Assembly (NCBI GenBank): GCA_914767715.1
Contig: OU612072.1
Coordinates: 3,038,001 to 3,102,000, forward strand
Direction: 5' to 3'
From: Membranipora membranacea
Lineage: Eukaryota > Bryozoa > Gymnolaemata > Cheilostomatida > Membraniporidae
Length of the DNA: 64,000 bases
The translations under genes and the position numbers were made by a program. Shown here piece after piece: positions 13,926 to 25,541 of this stretch. The notes beneath the pieces are model-generated. The model had not been told where the DNA came from, did not search any database, and saw only the letters and a list, made by a program, of their open reading frames with translations. Numbering within the stretch: position 1 is the stretch's first letter; each line of letters opens with the position of its first letter.

Positions 13926-15778
13926 TTATGCCACAGGGTAGGTGGTCTTAGGGTAGAAGCGGGTGACATATGGGCGTTTGGTAGAGTAGGTCTTGGTGGG
14001 GTATTGTTTGGTAGGGTAGAACCGGGTAGTTGGGTATGTTTTGGTAGGGTAGAACCGGGTTGTTGGGTAGTTACGCGTAGGGTTCCAGAAGTTCCAGCTC
14101 CATGTAGTTTTCATAGCTGGATAACTTTTAGTTGGGTAGACATTTGTGTTGTATCTAGTAGGGTAAGGGCGGGTAGTGTGGTAAGAATGGGTATGGTAGG
14201 ATCTTTTTGAGGTTTGGTAAGATCGTGTTGGATATGTATGACGACCAGTTGAGTCAGTTCTCCAGCTCCATGTAGTATGGGTAGGATATGTTCTAGGGCG
14301 TTGGGTCGTCCAATGGTATGCGGTTCTGTAGTGCCAGGTTGTGTTGGTTCTCGGGTATGACCATGGGTAGTTGGTTCTGGGCTGCTGGGTTATCGTGTAT
14401 CGTGGGTAGGTCCAAGGGTAGGTGGTCCTAGGCCGTTGGGTTGTCCTGGATCTTGGGTATGTCCAGATGTATGTGGTTCTGGGTCGCTGTGTCGTTTTGG
14501 GTCTAGGGTATGTCCAGAAGTATGTTGTCTTTGGGCGTTGCGTTGTTCCTTTTCCTTGGATGCTCAGACAGCTCTCATAAGCCTTCTTCATCTTGGTATA
14601 AGAGTCTTGCAGAAGGCTAAAATTGACAAGATGCAGATTGTAATAACATAAATTAATCTCGTGTGACTTTATGTACTCACATTGTAATTCAATAAACGCT
14701 CAACTTGATTCTGACTTATAGTATATACACCTCAATTGCTATGAATGGTCACATATGTAGCAAAACATGAAGAGAGGGCAACTCCAAAAATAGGATTGAA
14801 TTCAGAAACCTGTCATTTTGTTGCAAAATGAGCAACACATAAAATATAAGCCTCCAAGATAGACTTACCTATACTCCCAGGAGTTGATAGCTCCACCAAT
14901 AATCGCTCGCTTACCCAGAGCATTCTTTAGATAGTTGGCGGGGCAGTTCTTGTCCAGTAGCTGGGTCAGTCTTTCCACTTGGTACCTGGAGATAGAAATA
15001 TCAAAAACTGTTAGTAGCTGCTGAGATTTACGATTTTGCCCAATAAACTTACTACTAGAGTTAAATAAAAGCTTTCTGTTGTAGCCATCCTTCAATAGGT
15101 CTCTATATGTCTAACCACTGGAAGGTAGAACAAGTTTAGTCCCCCTTTAGTCCCTCTGAGGTAGCAGGGTGATATTGCGAAAGCCTGTTATCTGACACGT
15201 GCCCTGGTACACAGCATTAAAATATCCCTCCGCAACCACAAAAAGGAACAAACTTGTTGTAACTTGGAAGTAAAGAGATGGTGCAAAGCGTCGAGTCGGA
15301 ATTCTCAAAAAACAATTTAGTGATTATTGTGGATTTTAAGCTCATTTCATAACGTGGAAAATGTGCTATATGTCCTTCAAGTGTAACAATTGGCGTTTGA
15401 TTGCTAAGCTGGAACACTGCCACTACCCTATAGGAGAAAAGTTTTCAAGATGAAATAATTCCGGATTTCTTGCATGCTGGAAATAGCCAGCATTAAAGCC
15501 TACCTTACATGTACACATCCTCTTGATTTTTTATAAGCGTCAGGTAGCCATAATTTAGTCACCACAAAACTAGCTACACTAAACTCTAGCTAATATTTAC
15601 TCCTCTAAAGTGCATCATATGTTATGTATGATCTAGTCCATGCTTACACCATGTTAAGAAGTGATAAGTTAGATAGAACTTACTTAAGAAGTGCGTACTT
15701 GGTGTTGGATACACTCTCTAATGGCTTTCCAAGCACCAGTAGAGGCGCCACCACAGCTAAACATAAAATCAGCTTCAT
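13926..15778 (-). CDS. Secreted protein, paralogue B, with long Tyr/Pro/Thr repeat tail
   Basis: Three exons, 15684-15778, 14869-14985 and 13926-14616, give 300 residues with phase 2 junctions identical to the two paralogues. Exon 1 is a signal peptide (MKLILCLAVVAPLLVLG). Exon 2 has YQVERLTQLLDKNCP and ends NSWEY. Exon 3 starts LLQDSYTKMKKAYESC. The remaining two thirds is low complexity. About four units of a 16-residue repeat (TTQRPRTTYPWTYPR-like) come first, then His/Ser/Arg-rich sequence, then six-residue YPTKTY and TTRFYP repeats to the stop. Acidic residues are almost absent from the tail, so it is strongly basic and aromatic. Function unknown; a structural, matrix or adhesive role is inferred from composition. 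It is transcribed away from paralogue C. Two plus-strand open frames here are antisense shadows. Confidence 0.88.
15126..15261. mobile_element. TA-flanked hairpin MITE, family 3, copy 1
   Basis: Begins TAGAACAAGTTTAGTCC and ends GGAACAAACTTGTTGTA, so the ends are inverted and bounded by TA. It matches the copy at 61406-61540 in ends and interior. It lies in intron 1 of paralogue B. TA borders suggest a Tc1/mariner-type origin. Confidence 0.7.
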
Positions 15779-18597
15779 ACTTTCTACAGAATCTGACCGC
15801 GACTGACCTCATAACGCTAATGTTCTGTCTCTTTGATAGAGACAGTTCATAGCCTGATGTTTAGACATTTGATAAAAAAATTGAGGCTGGATGCCAAGGG
15901 AAACCTTACATTGTCAGTATCTGATAACATAAGAATTAACTAACATAACCACTATCCATATGGCCATTCCCAGATGACATAAACTAGTACCTCAGAATTT
16001 CAAGGTAACAGTGCTGACTGATTTAGAAAAGTGTTGTCATCCTGCTCAAAACGACAGTGGTCATGTAACAGTGTGATATGCTTCCACAGAGTGCAACGCA
16101 AACTTATAGCAAATAATACCGATGGCTCAATATCCTTTTATCTCAGTGAATCTAGATGTGTATTTTGAATTTCAAGTAATTGACATATAGCATTCAGCAT
16201 GCTATCCATGTTATGAAAAGCAATCATTTCTATTTAACATGAACCTGAGAAACTTGAGCACCAAAAAGTACCTGTCATATTTAGTGATTACTGTAAAGTA
16301 TTTGGCACTCAAGGGACCGGATTCGTTGTCCATCCACCCTTATCTGCCCATGTTTCAGTCGCAATTGGTTGCTCAGTCTGTGCTGAATAGTAAGGATGGT
16401 AGGATAATTTTTTTCGATTGAACAAGGATAAAAATCGTGGATTTACGGAAACTGTTTGGCAGTCCCACATATACAGGGAGCGCCACTCAAGTCATGATAT
16501 CTCTTGTGTCCATTACCCTAAGTGGACATCTGACCTCTCCCATTAAGAGGATATCAGATATTAAACTTGATATATACAAGACGCTATCAATGGAATCTTC
16601 TATATTTGGCTCACCTATCTTTGCATCAACTAAACTCGCTGCTTCTTTGTTGCATGTCAATATGAAATTATCCAATGAATTCTACTTTGAGATTCTTTGC
16701 ACCTTGTCTACTGTATTATCACTTAATTTGGCCTCGTCTGCTTCCAGAGCCTATACCATAAGGCATTGGTTCAGTGTAAGCAGTATTTCAGTGTTGCATA
16801 TCTGGTTCCATCCATGCATCCCTAGGAAACTCAAATTCTGCAACGCTTATGAATTATGTACCATCTTTTTATTACCATAAATAATTTGTTTGAATTTTCT
16901 TTAAATTATGGACATGAATGGCTGGATATATATATATATATATATGTATCAATTTTATTTGCCGATCAAGTCACTCAGACATATGACACCATAAACAACA
17001 AAAATAAATGGTAAAACAATCAAGTGAATTTGTAGATAATACTGTTATAAATAATATAATTTATTTAAACATGTATTTATTTAGCTCTGGGTATCTAGAT
17101 GTTTTTCTGAGTTTGGATATTCTCCTGAGTCATACTGACAAGGTTTAAAAGTATCGGGAACTGGAAAGGCGCTTGTAATCAAAGGGCAACCAAGGTTTCG
17201 CAGCAATGCCTTAATGGGTAGCAAATAATGTGCTGGGCAGCATCAGCTTTGTGCATTACGCGATGCAAAACTCAAAGTAGTTGCTGACTCTAAGCTAGGT
17301 AACACTTCAGTTTAGGGAGGTTCCAAGACTTTGCTGTAATAATTATAGAGCACAGGCTAAATAATAACAGGAACAGGAAACTGCTATGTGGTATTCTCTT
17401 TTAGCTGAGTTTGAGTAACTGATGGAAGAAATGTTTCACAAGAATTCTGGCTGAATAATCATCCGAATTATATTTTGTCTTTTTCCCCATGCAGAAAGTG
17501 CAATCTGCTAATAATCAATGGCCATCAATGAGAAGTTGTTTGAAACCTTGGTTGCCCTTTTTAATAAAGCATTCAGAGTTAGCCCAATATACTACAATTG
17601 CTACTAAATCTTCATTATATTCAAATTTTGATTAGTTGTTGTCCAGTAATCTTGTTATATTTCCATATTATGTTTTTTCTTATGTTGCAGGTTTTAATCT
17701 ATTTTCTGTTTTTGAGAAGAAGAAAAGTGTTCATTTTATGCATTGCATTTATGTAGATTGTATACATACAGTGCATAATCTCATTGAACTTCAAGAGGTA
17801 TACATGACAAGATGAACTGCTAAACAGTCTTTTTCTCTACTTTATCCTCTTTCATTGGTAGTTTTGTAATCTCTTTAATTATACAAAAAGGGACTAGGTT
17901 TACAGGATATCACAATGAAGACGGAGGGGTTCTCTAAAGTTAGGACTTTGCAAGTGTGTCTAGGCAAAATTCCTCATACTTCAGATTCCTTTATCTGGTC
18001 AAGAGTTGTGATTTTACTAAAGCCATAATATAACATAAAAGATCTGATTTGCCTGAAGATCAAGAACCATCTCCACCCAGCTGATTCATGTCAGCCAGTT
18101 AGGCCTGACGGCACACATAATGTTATAGAATCAATTTATCATTTATCATTTATTTACGCCTAAATTATGAACAAGATACTGGTGGATTATGGGAAACAGA
18201 TAACAAATTGACATAGAGGTAACTCAAATCCCATGAATTGAGGGCGGTTCAGTGCATGCGTGCATCAAAAACAAAATAGCCCAAGACCTAGTCCTAGCAG
18301 ATGGCTTAGAGTACAGGCTAATATTGCGATGTGAAGACGCCAGGGGTGCACATAATGTCTATTAACTTGTTTTCGAAAATATGCTTTCATCTAAAATACT
18401 TTAAATATTATTATAAGTGAATGGTGTTTTATCATATTGACAACTTACACTCAATGTGCAAGCCATGCACAGAAAGCAGTTGATATGCTCAAACCGAGAA
18501 TATATTCATAAGGGATGATGACGGTTGCTACGCCCCTTGATTATGTCATTTTGGACTGGTAATCGATTGGAACTTCTCATGGTTGTCAGACAACAAG
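15779..18597. other. Shared 5' region of divergent paralogues B and C
   Basis: A 2.8 kb stretch between the start codons of two divergently transcribed paralogues, so both promoters should lie here. It also holds a MITE (17183-17558), a short (AT)n run near 16930 and a coding-like minus-strand relic at 16485-16760. No promoter motif could be defended. Confidence 0.5.
17183..17558. mobile_element. MITE, family 2, copy 2
   Basis: A 376 bp element with near-perfect inverted ends, AGGGCAACCAAGGTTTC on the left and its reverse complement with one or two changes on the right. Its interior matches the copy at 7237-7670 (for example GCTGACT, AACAC.TCAGTTTAGGG and GGAAACTGCTATGTG). A TTAA lies two bases beyond the right end; the left flank has no exact TTAA. 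Confidence 0.8.
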
Positions 18598-20417
18598 ATG
18601 GCGGCTATGATCATCCTTGCATTACTGGCAAGTGGTATATTGTCTGCCGTGTCTGGTCAGGGGAGGCTTGAAAGCGTGTCGCCTACCAAATTTGCAGTTC
18701 TCAAGTAAGATACAAACTACAATATATACCAATAGACTTGGCTAATATAATATTCTTTATATTGTTGATGAAGTTGCATCATTGATGGTTCTCATTCATG
18801 TACCCGGTCTTGTACTCAGGGTGCATCCAATTTGTAGAAGATTGCAAAGCTAATTAACTGTTTTGGACACAAACTCCTTCAAAGAGAAATGAACATCTCT
18901 TAAATTCCTTGACCTTAGTATAAATTTATTAAACTTTATTAACTGTTTTGGACATAACTTCTTTCATAGACAGTAAAATGAACATCATTGACTTCTTCGA
19001 CCTTTTAGTTTACATGTATATTAGTTTATTAGTATATTAGTATATTAGTATATTAGTATATTAGTATATTAGTATATTAGTATATTAGTTTATTAGTATA
19101 TTAGTATATTAGTATATTAGTATATTAGTTTATTAGTATATTAGTATATTAGTATATTAGTATATTAGTATTAGTTAGTTGAGATAGACTTTTAGAGATA
19201 AACGGCATGCTGACTTCCAGACTACACTATTGTCATTATCATCATCATCAGTCAATTTAGTGCGAGTACCTAACATGCACCCTAATTGGTAAAATTGAAC
19301 TAGGGTCGCCACACCAAATACCTTGTGATGGTGCTCATGCTAAGTGAATTAATGCACTCCCCATGGATAAGAGATGTACATGTTAAGGACAAACAAGGGC
19401 CACTGATTCATATTCTTCTGAATTTATACAGATACCAGGTGGATAAACTAACAGAACTCATTGACAAGGATTGCCCAGAACACTTTTTGAAGAATGCTCT
19501 TGGAAAAAGACAAATAGCGAGTGGATCGTTTGCATGGGAGTACAGGTAAGGTTAGTCTAAGTGCTCATACGACTCAATTGTTAGTTAGTGGCGTTACATT
19601 ATCAATGGAGCCGATGGAGCGACGGAGCTGTCTGAGCACTTAGACTAAGGTAAGAAACTCTTTGCAAGGTCAATTCTGAAAATGAACAGATTGCAAAGCA
19701 TTGTTCAAAAAAGACTACTACCATGATGAGCCTAGAAAGAATCAAGGCTCTGAAAGGTTGGGCGATAATTCAGTCCTCTAAACTGGCCATTCCTCCTCAG
19801 AACCAAGGCCCAGCCCAGTTCTTTTGTGACCTACGTTGCCCCCCTACTAACATCACCCCATTTACAACTGTCATTGCTACCACCACAGTGACTACCATCG
19901 TCACTGAGCCATCGCTGCCATTACCGCTTCCCCTTTAATGCCTACTGCACTGTTACCTCAACTTTCACATCCTCTGCCCCACTGACTCACCAATCCCAGC
20001 TGTCAACCCGCCAGTCACCTGGGCATCGGTCAATTTGTTGAGAAGCAAGAATGGGTTGTGTATACTGACGTTTTTTAATGCAGAATTGGGTTTAGAGGGC
20101 ATCATATATTTTTTTAGTTTTAATTCTATTCTAATTTGATTTTTTTTCGGACTTTGCTCAGAATATTGAAGGATACTTATGACCAACTGAAGGGAGCTTA
20201 TCATCAGTGTATGAGTGAAGTTAAGACATCGCTGCCTTTAACCACAACATGGCCTCCGGGTAGAATATACTGGCCTACTGGTCCACCAATATTCACCCTA
20301 CCCCGTACAACACTGGACTGGAGAACCACAACCAAACGTGGGGAGACAGTTAAACCAGGAACTAAGGCTACAATTACTGCGAAACCAAAAAGTTCTCAAG
20401 TAATTACTGAGTCATAA
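18598..20417 (+). CDS. Small secreted protein, cluster paralogue C
   Basis: Three exons, 18598-18704, 19432-19545 and 20162-20417, give 158 residues with the family's two phase 2 introns. The signal peptide is MAAMIILALLASGILSAVSG. Exon 2 carries YQVDKLTELIDKDCPEHFL and KNALGKRQIASG; KNALGKR is identical in paralogue B. Exon 3 starts LKDTYDQLKGAYHQC, then a tail rich in Thr, Pro and Trp (TTTWPPG, TTLDWRTTTKRG) that becomes Lys-rich at the end. Paralogue A shares the TTLDW motif in its own tail. AATAAA follows at about 20460. The start codon is chosen because its leader matches those of the other two genes. Function unknown; secretion and possible O-glycosylation are inferred. Confidence 0.87.
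19019..19185. repeat. 8 bp tandem repeat (TATTAGTA)n
   Basis: About twenty units, with periodic TTAGTTTA variants, in intron 1 of paralogue C. It is pure simple sequence and has no coding meaning. Confidence 0.97.
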
Positions 20418-23400
20418 TTAAAAATGAAAAACTGTTTTACCTACCTGATCTACCTGTTCAATAAATATTTCACCAAGATGAATTTGGAAAAATTTAATTT
20501 ATTTAGATCAAATTGTTTTTGTGCATTATCCACTCCATGAATATTGATGAAGCTGAAACGAAGCATGCAAATAAATCTATAATATTATTTTCATGCCAAA
20601 TTGTAATCGTCAGACCTATAGATATTTTAGGTTAGATTTGCTCTGAACTGCAAACCTAAAAAGACATTTGGAGAAGATAATGTTGTTAATCGGTTCCATA
20701 TCATTGAGTTGTTTTGAGAAAACCAGAGAGGTGTGGAATATTGGCATGCAAGAGATGCTGACAACGTCACAAATGAGGTTTCCAATGTCTGGGCTATGTT
20801 GATTGGCTGGGTGTGGGTAATGCATAATTGGTGACAAATGAATATTATTCTTTGAATGGAAAGGTACAACTGATGCACTAACTGTTCTGATTTATTTGGG
20901 AGTGTATGGTTACTCACAATTTGTGAGGTACATATTTATATAAAGTTATAACATGTCAGTAATGCATGATTTAGCTGGCAGTTTACAAATTTAAAGTTGA
21001 GTGTTATTGGTTAACTGTAGCCAAAAATAGTGCTCATTCTATTGCGCAAGAACCCTATTCTAAACAAAAAGAGATATACGGCTGATTATTATTTACTGGT
21101 GAATTGCAATTCTACCAACTTCCACCATTTTTCTCAGCTCACAGACACCTATTGGAGCCAGGTATGAATAGCTCAAAAATAAGTATCTGAAAGAAGTCTT
21201 CATGATTTTCAAGCTCAAGTTTTATCCGCTTGTTGACATTATATTGAATTTTGATATTTATAAAAATGCACTCCATTAGATATGACACTCAAGTCTTTAC
21301 ATCTAGACGAACTAAATCAGCGCAGATTGAACCTGAGATCAAGGAGTCCTTGCTGAGATGAGTAATTTACGGTTGTCATTTTCTCTGCTTCAATCTGTTT
21401 TCATCGTTATTGTAGGATGAGACAACTTCTTATTTTGCTGTCGGTCATAATATGCCTCTATCACATACCTCATGTTGTGTGTATCCGGAGTTGTAAAGAG
21501 GGATACACTCTGTTCAGCACCTGGGGGGGGGGGGGGGGCAAGCACAGCCTCCGGGTCATCATTGCTACCCTGTACATCCATTCACCTTGTGTTGCAGACC
21601 ACGCAGAATGAATTCTCGTAAAACGAAGAATTAAATAAACATTTCAACTTTTTGGCCCATGGATCTGATAAATAATAGCTCCAATGCTCAGATAAACTAT
21701 CACCACTCTCCTTTTCTTTCTGATTCTGACTGCTCACATTTTTGTTGACAACTACTGGAAATAATTGATTCAGTAGACATTTCGATAAAGTTCAGCTGTC
21801 ATATACTAAGGGGACTGATCATAAAATCCATTTTTTTCATACTTCACGGTTGCAATAATCTTAAATACAATTTTCTGTAAGTAAACTAAAAGAAGGAAAC
21901 AAATTGATGTTTAGCATTCTTTACTGATAATAACTAAGATACAAATAAAATACCATTGGCCACAAACAATCAACATTGCTTAGTAAGTCAAGTGAATTTT
22001 CGAAAAGAATGATTTTCATCAATATAAATCAGTAACCTGTTATATTTAGAACAGGAAGGTGTCATGTCACATACAACAGTGTTTTCACTTTTGCGTTTAC
22101 CAGTGTTGGAGTGCTTGCCATTCACTGCCAGGCGAGTGGTGCCACAGGAATCATAGTTTCCATTCCCCCATGGGGATCTTTCTAGGTTGATATACCTCAC
22201 AAACTTTATATCTTGCTTGTGATTATAATGATGAGAACTGATGAGAGACGGTAGTGAACTTTGGCCTCTCATTCTGTAAAATAATCTTAGTCCTACAAAC
22301 TGCTTTATTGATATAATCGAAAATTCAACTTTAATCACATAAATAAACTTGGTAATAAGGAGTCTATGAGTCTGTGATATTGAGTTTCTTTAAAATGAAA
22401 CCAAATGAATGACATTTATGTCTGTCAATATTCAAAAATCTAATTTATAGCTTCAAGCTCTCAAAACAATTGGATAATCCAATAAATAAAAATAAAACCA
22501 ATGGGGAAATCACTGCAGTCCCATAGATCAACCTGAGGCTAATTTTGCGCCTCTCGGTTCGCACTGAGCTCAAAGGTTCAATCCGCCCTGAGGCGTGGCC
22601 TGGGTTCAAGTCCCAGCAGTGGCAGATTGTTTTGAAGTTTCATCTCAACTCTATCCATGGGAATGGATGCATATTTCGAGGGTGAATGTTGGCTGATGAT
22701 GGCCATTAGGTATCCTGTTGCGCCAATTACAAGGACTACTGATAAGCTGTGTCACAACCTGGCGGAGATTCCTTTTTGCAAATTTGCTTGCTGGTAACTT
22801 TTTGTATAGCTACAATTATTGTCCTTATAGCGATGTCGATACACTGGTCATAGCGCTGAAAGTTTGTTATGCATTTCATTGGATGCTGTCCAAAGTTTTG
22901 GCTCTAAGATTTACTGCCCTGAATATCACATTATTGAGTAGCTGTACGTCGGTTCCGGGGATGACTGTATCCTGTGTATCATTGATCTCCAGCCCTCTTT
23001 GTCTCTCTGCTTGCTGTGCATCTGCCAACTGCCAATCGATATCTTTTATGCCTTGAGGTATCGCTTTAGAGTGTCTTAGCTTCAAATCATATTTCAACAT
23101 CATCAAACTCAAAAATCGAGCATATTGTGAGTAACGTGTGGAGTCAATATAGACTCCTTATATCATTTTAAACCTAAGTTTATGGGGAACGAAAAAAATA
23201 TCATCTGTTCTCAAATTAATTGCAATCAATTTGACCCCCCCCCCCCCCCTTCCCATGCAGTTCGACTCAAACAACCTCAAATTTATGTTGAGCTGTTACC
23301 ATTCAGTAGCTCGGCAGCTGACCCCAGTGACACACAGAGTCATACACGCTTGTACAGCTATAACAAGATTGTATACAAGTTCTGATGAAAAATCTGTTGC

Positions 23401-25541
23401 ACCGGTTCTTCAGAACTGAAATCAAAGCAAAATGAAAAACATCATTTGCAAACTAATGTGTTGGCATTTTTTGCAAGAAGTGTGCTAATTTTAAGATTTA
23501 GGAGGGTGTATGTGTCACCAACATAGATGTAAAAAGGGAATTCTTCATTACTAGTTTTTTATATATAGTTTAATAATGTCTAGTTGTTTTAAATGTGGTC
23601 TATTGATATCGTATTTTTATACCTATGGTAATCCATCAATCAATTGAGGTTGTTACCTTTGTCAAGTAGCAATTGAATATATTAAAAAAATGTGTTACCT
23701 ATATAGCCTGACCGAAAGCTATTACAAAAGGAAAAATGGCACTGTTGCTCCGTCACAAAAATTCTTCGATAAGACACTCGACCACCTCCAAGTAATAGCA
23801 ATGCAATGCAATAGTCAATGGCCTTGCTTGTCACATTCTCTACAAACACTTTGCAGTATATAACCAACGCTAAAAAAAGGATTCATATTCATGAGCAAAC
23901 ATCAAGCCAGCACACTTGCAACACTTACAAAAGCTTAATTGAGACTAGCCTGCTATACCAGTCTACTGTCATCTACGATCATATGAAAGATAGAGAAAAA
24001 ACTGAATCACACCAAATAGCTCAATCAGCTGAAAAGCTCTGCAATACTCCTCTACCTAACCTAAAGGACACCAAATAGCTTCATCACCACCAAAGCACTG
24101 ATAATGGTGGCCATGGAGTGTGAGTCTGGGGGGTCTTTCAATTTTTGAATTAATGATGCTTTACTAATCACTATCACATCGCTCAAAATTAACATTGGCA
24201 GTTTTTCTCGAGTGCCAACATCGCAAACCACACCTCTCGATATGCAAAAGCGTCCATAAGTATGTGGTGGCTATAATTCGCCAATTTCTTGATGTGGAAG
24301 CAATTAACAATATTTTCTTATTCAGATGCATTTTAAGGTTGGCAGTTCATTTTAAGATGAAGATGTTTGGCTCATGATATTAAAATTATCAGAATTTCAG
24401 AGCTGTCATTGCCAGGATTTATCCCAATATATTCCCATAAAAGCAAGCAAAACGGAAACATTAAATCTGTGTTAGAAGTGCCTAGATAATTTCTTTCACC
24501 TTTACTAATAATATCATTGGTTGCTGCATAATGAGGCAGCATTGTTTGCAGATGTTTATTTCTATGTGATTTTTTATCAGATGAGGTAGGAATCAGTTAT
24601 GGAACGTTCAAGTTTAATTTCTACTCATCTACACCATGAGAGTGGGAAAAGTTTTAGTTCATAGATAAAAATCAATCATAAGCGGATCAACGGAGCAGGG
24701 TGTATTATTTTTATGCAGTTTATGCATTTTACCGTCAACAGTGCTGAGGTGAAACTTTATCGTCTGACTTGTCATATCCTGTCAAAAGTATTTTCTATGT
24801 AAAGCACTTGTCTTCGGAGTAAGATGTAGAGCTTACTCTGCTACTTCTAGTTACAGTAAGCGGCTTGGTTTTGGAAAATAAAGGGGGACAATGACAACCC
24901 TTCACTACATGCACTACATTCATATAAAGGTAGGGAAAGTGAAAAGAGAATTCAACTTTTGGGTATTTATTATACATAGAGAAAATGTATAGAAGGTTAT
25001 AATGCAGAGTTTTACTCACAGATGTTCACAGTGCTCTCTGGTGATCATACAGAACTCTAACCAAACAAAAAAAGTGGGTTGCATCATAATAACACAATAT
25101 AGGGTATTGTAAAAAGAGACATGGCAACAACAGTAAATGAGTTTTAAAATAACACAGATGATTTCAGTGAAACAGAATCAGGGTAGGTGGGCAGAGTTGT
25201 TGTTGGCCATTGGGATGCCCAAAGATCAAGCCTGCTTCATCTGGGGATCATATTGCAGTCCCTAGTAAGAAGCAGTACCTTACTATCAGTGCTAGTGAGG
25301 ATGAGTTGAACTCTTGTTACATTGAGTAATAATATACTCAGCTTCTAGTCTGCACACCAGTTTATACAGAACTACCATCCATCCTCCAACCCCCCCTCCC
25401 ATCTCACAGTTGGGCCATCATTTAAGATTATTCTATGCTGGAGAAATTCAGCTCTACCATATTGTCTGCCTCAACATCATACCCAGTCTTCTGTCATAAT
25501 TTAATCAGTAATCTATAATGGTTATCCCTCATGTGTTGACA
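20418..25541. other. Long intergenic stretch with SINE and homopolymers
   Basis: Holds the 3' end of paralogue C, a G-run near 21525, a C-run near 23237, a SINE at 22547-22702 and a coding-like minus-strand relic at 22876-23112. A short frame starting at 21417 (MRQLLILLSVIICLYH) resembles a signal peptide but runs into the G-run. No full gene could be built. The 3' UTR of BABAM2 should occupy the right-hand edge. Confidence 0.5.
22547..22702 (+). mobile_element. tRNA-derived SINE, family 4, copy 1
   Basis: Starts CCTCTCGGTTCGCACTGAGC and contains a strong B-box-like GGGTTCAAGTCCC, with a tail GAAGTTTCATCTC and GGGAATGGATGC. The head recurs at 58522 inside the GPCR gene and the tail at about 48340. 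Confidence 0.7.

Noticed and set aside
14004-14651. Two plus-strand open frames
   Set aside because: They are antisense to the repetitive last exon of paralogue B.
16437-16880. 147-residue plus-strand frame
   Set aside because: No start context, no splice partner and no recognisable motif; the minus strand looks more protein-like.
21417-21611. Small secreted protein MRQLLILLSVIICLYH...
   Set aside because: After the leader-like start the frame depends on a long G-run, with no splice partner or relative; kept only as a remark.
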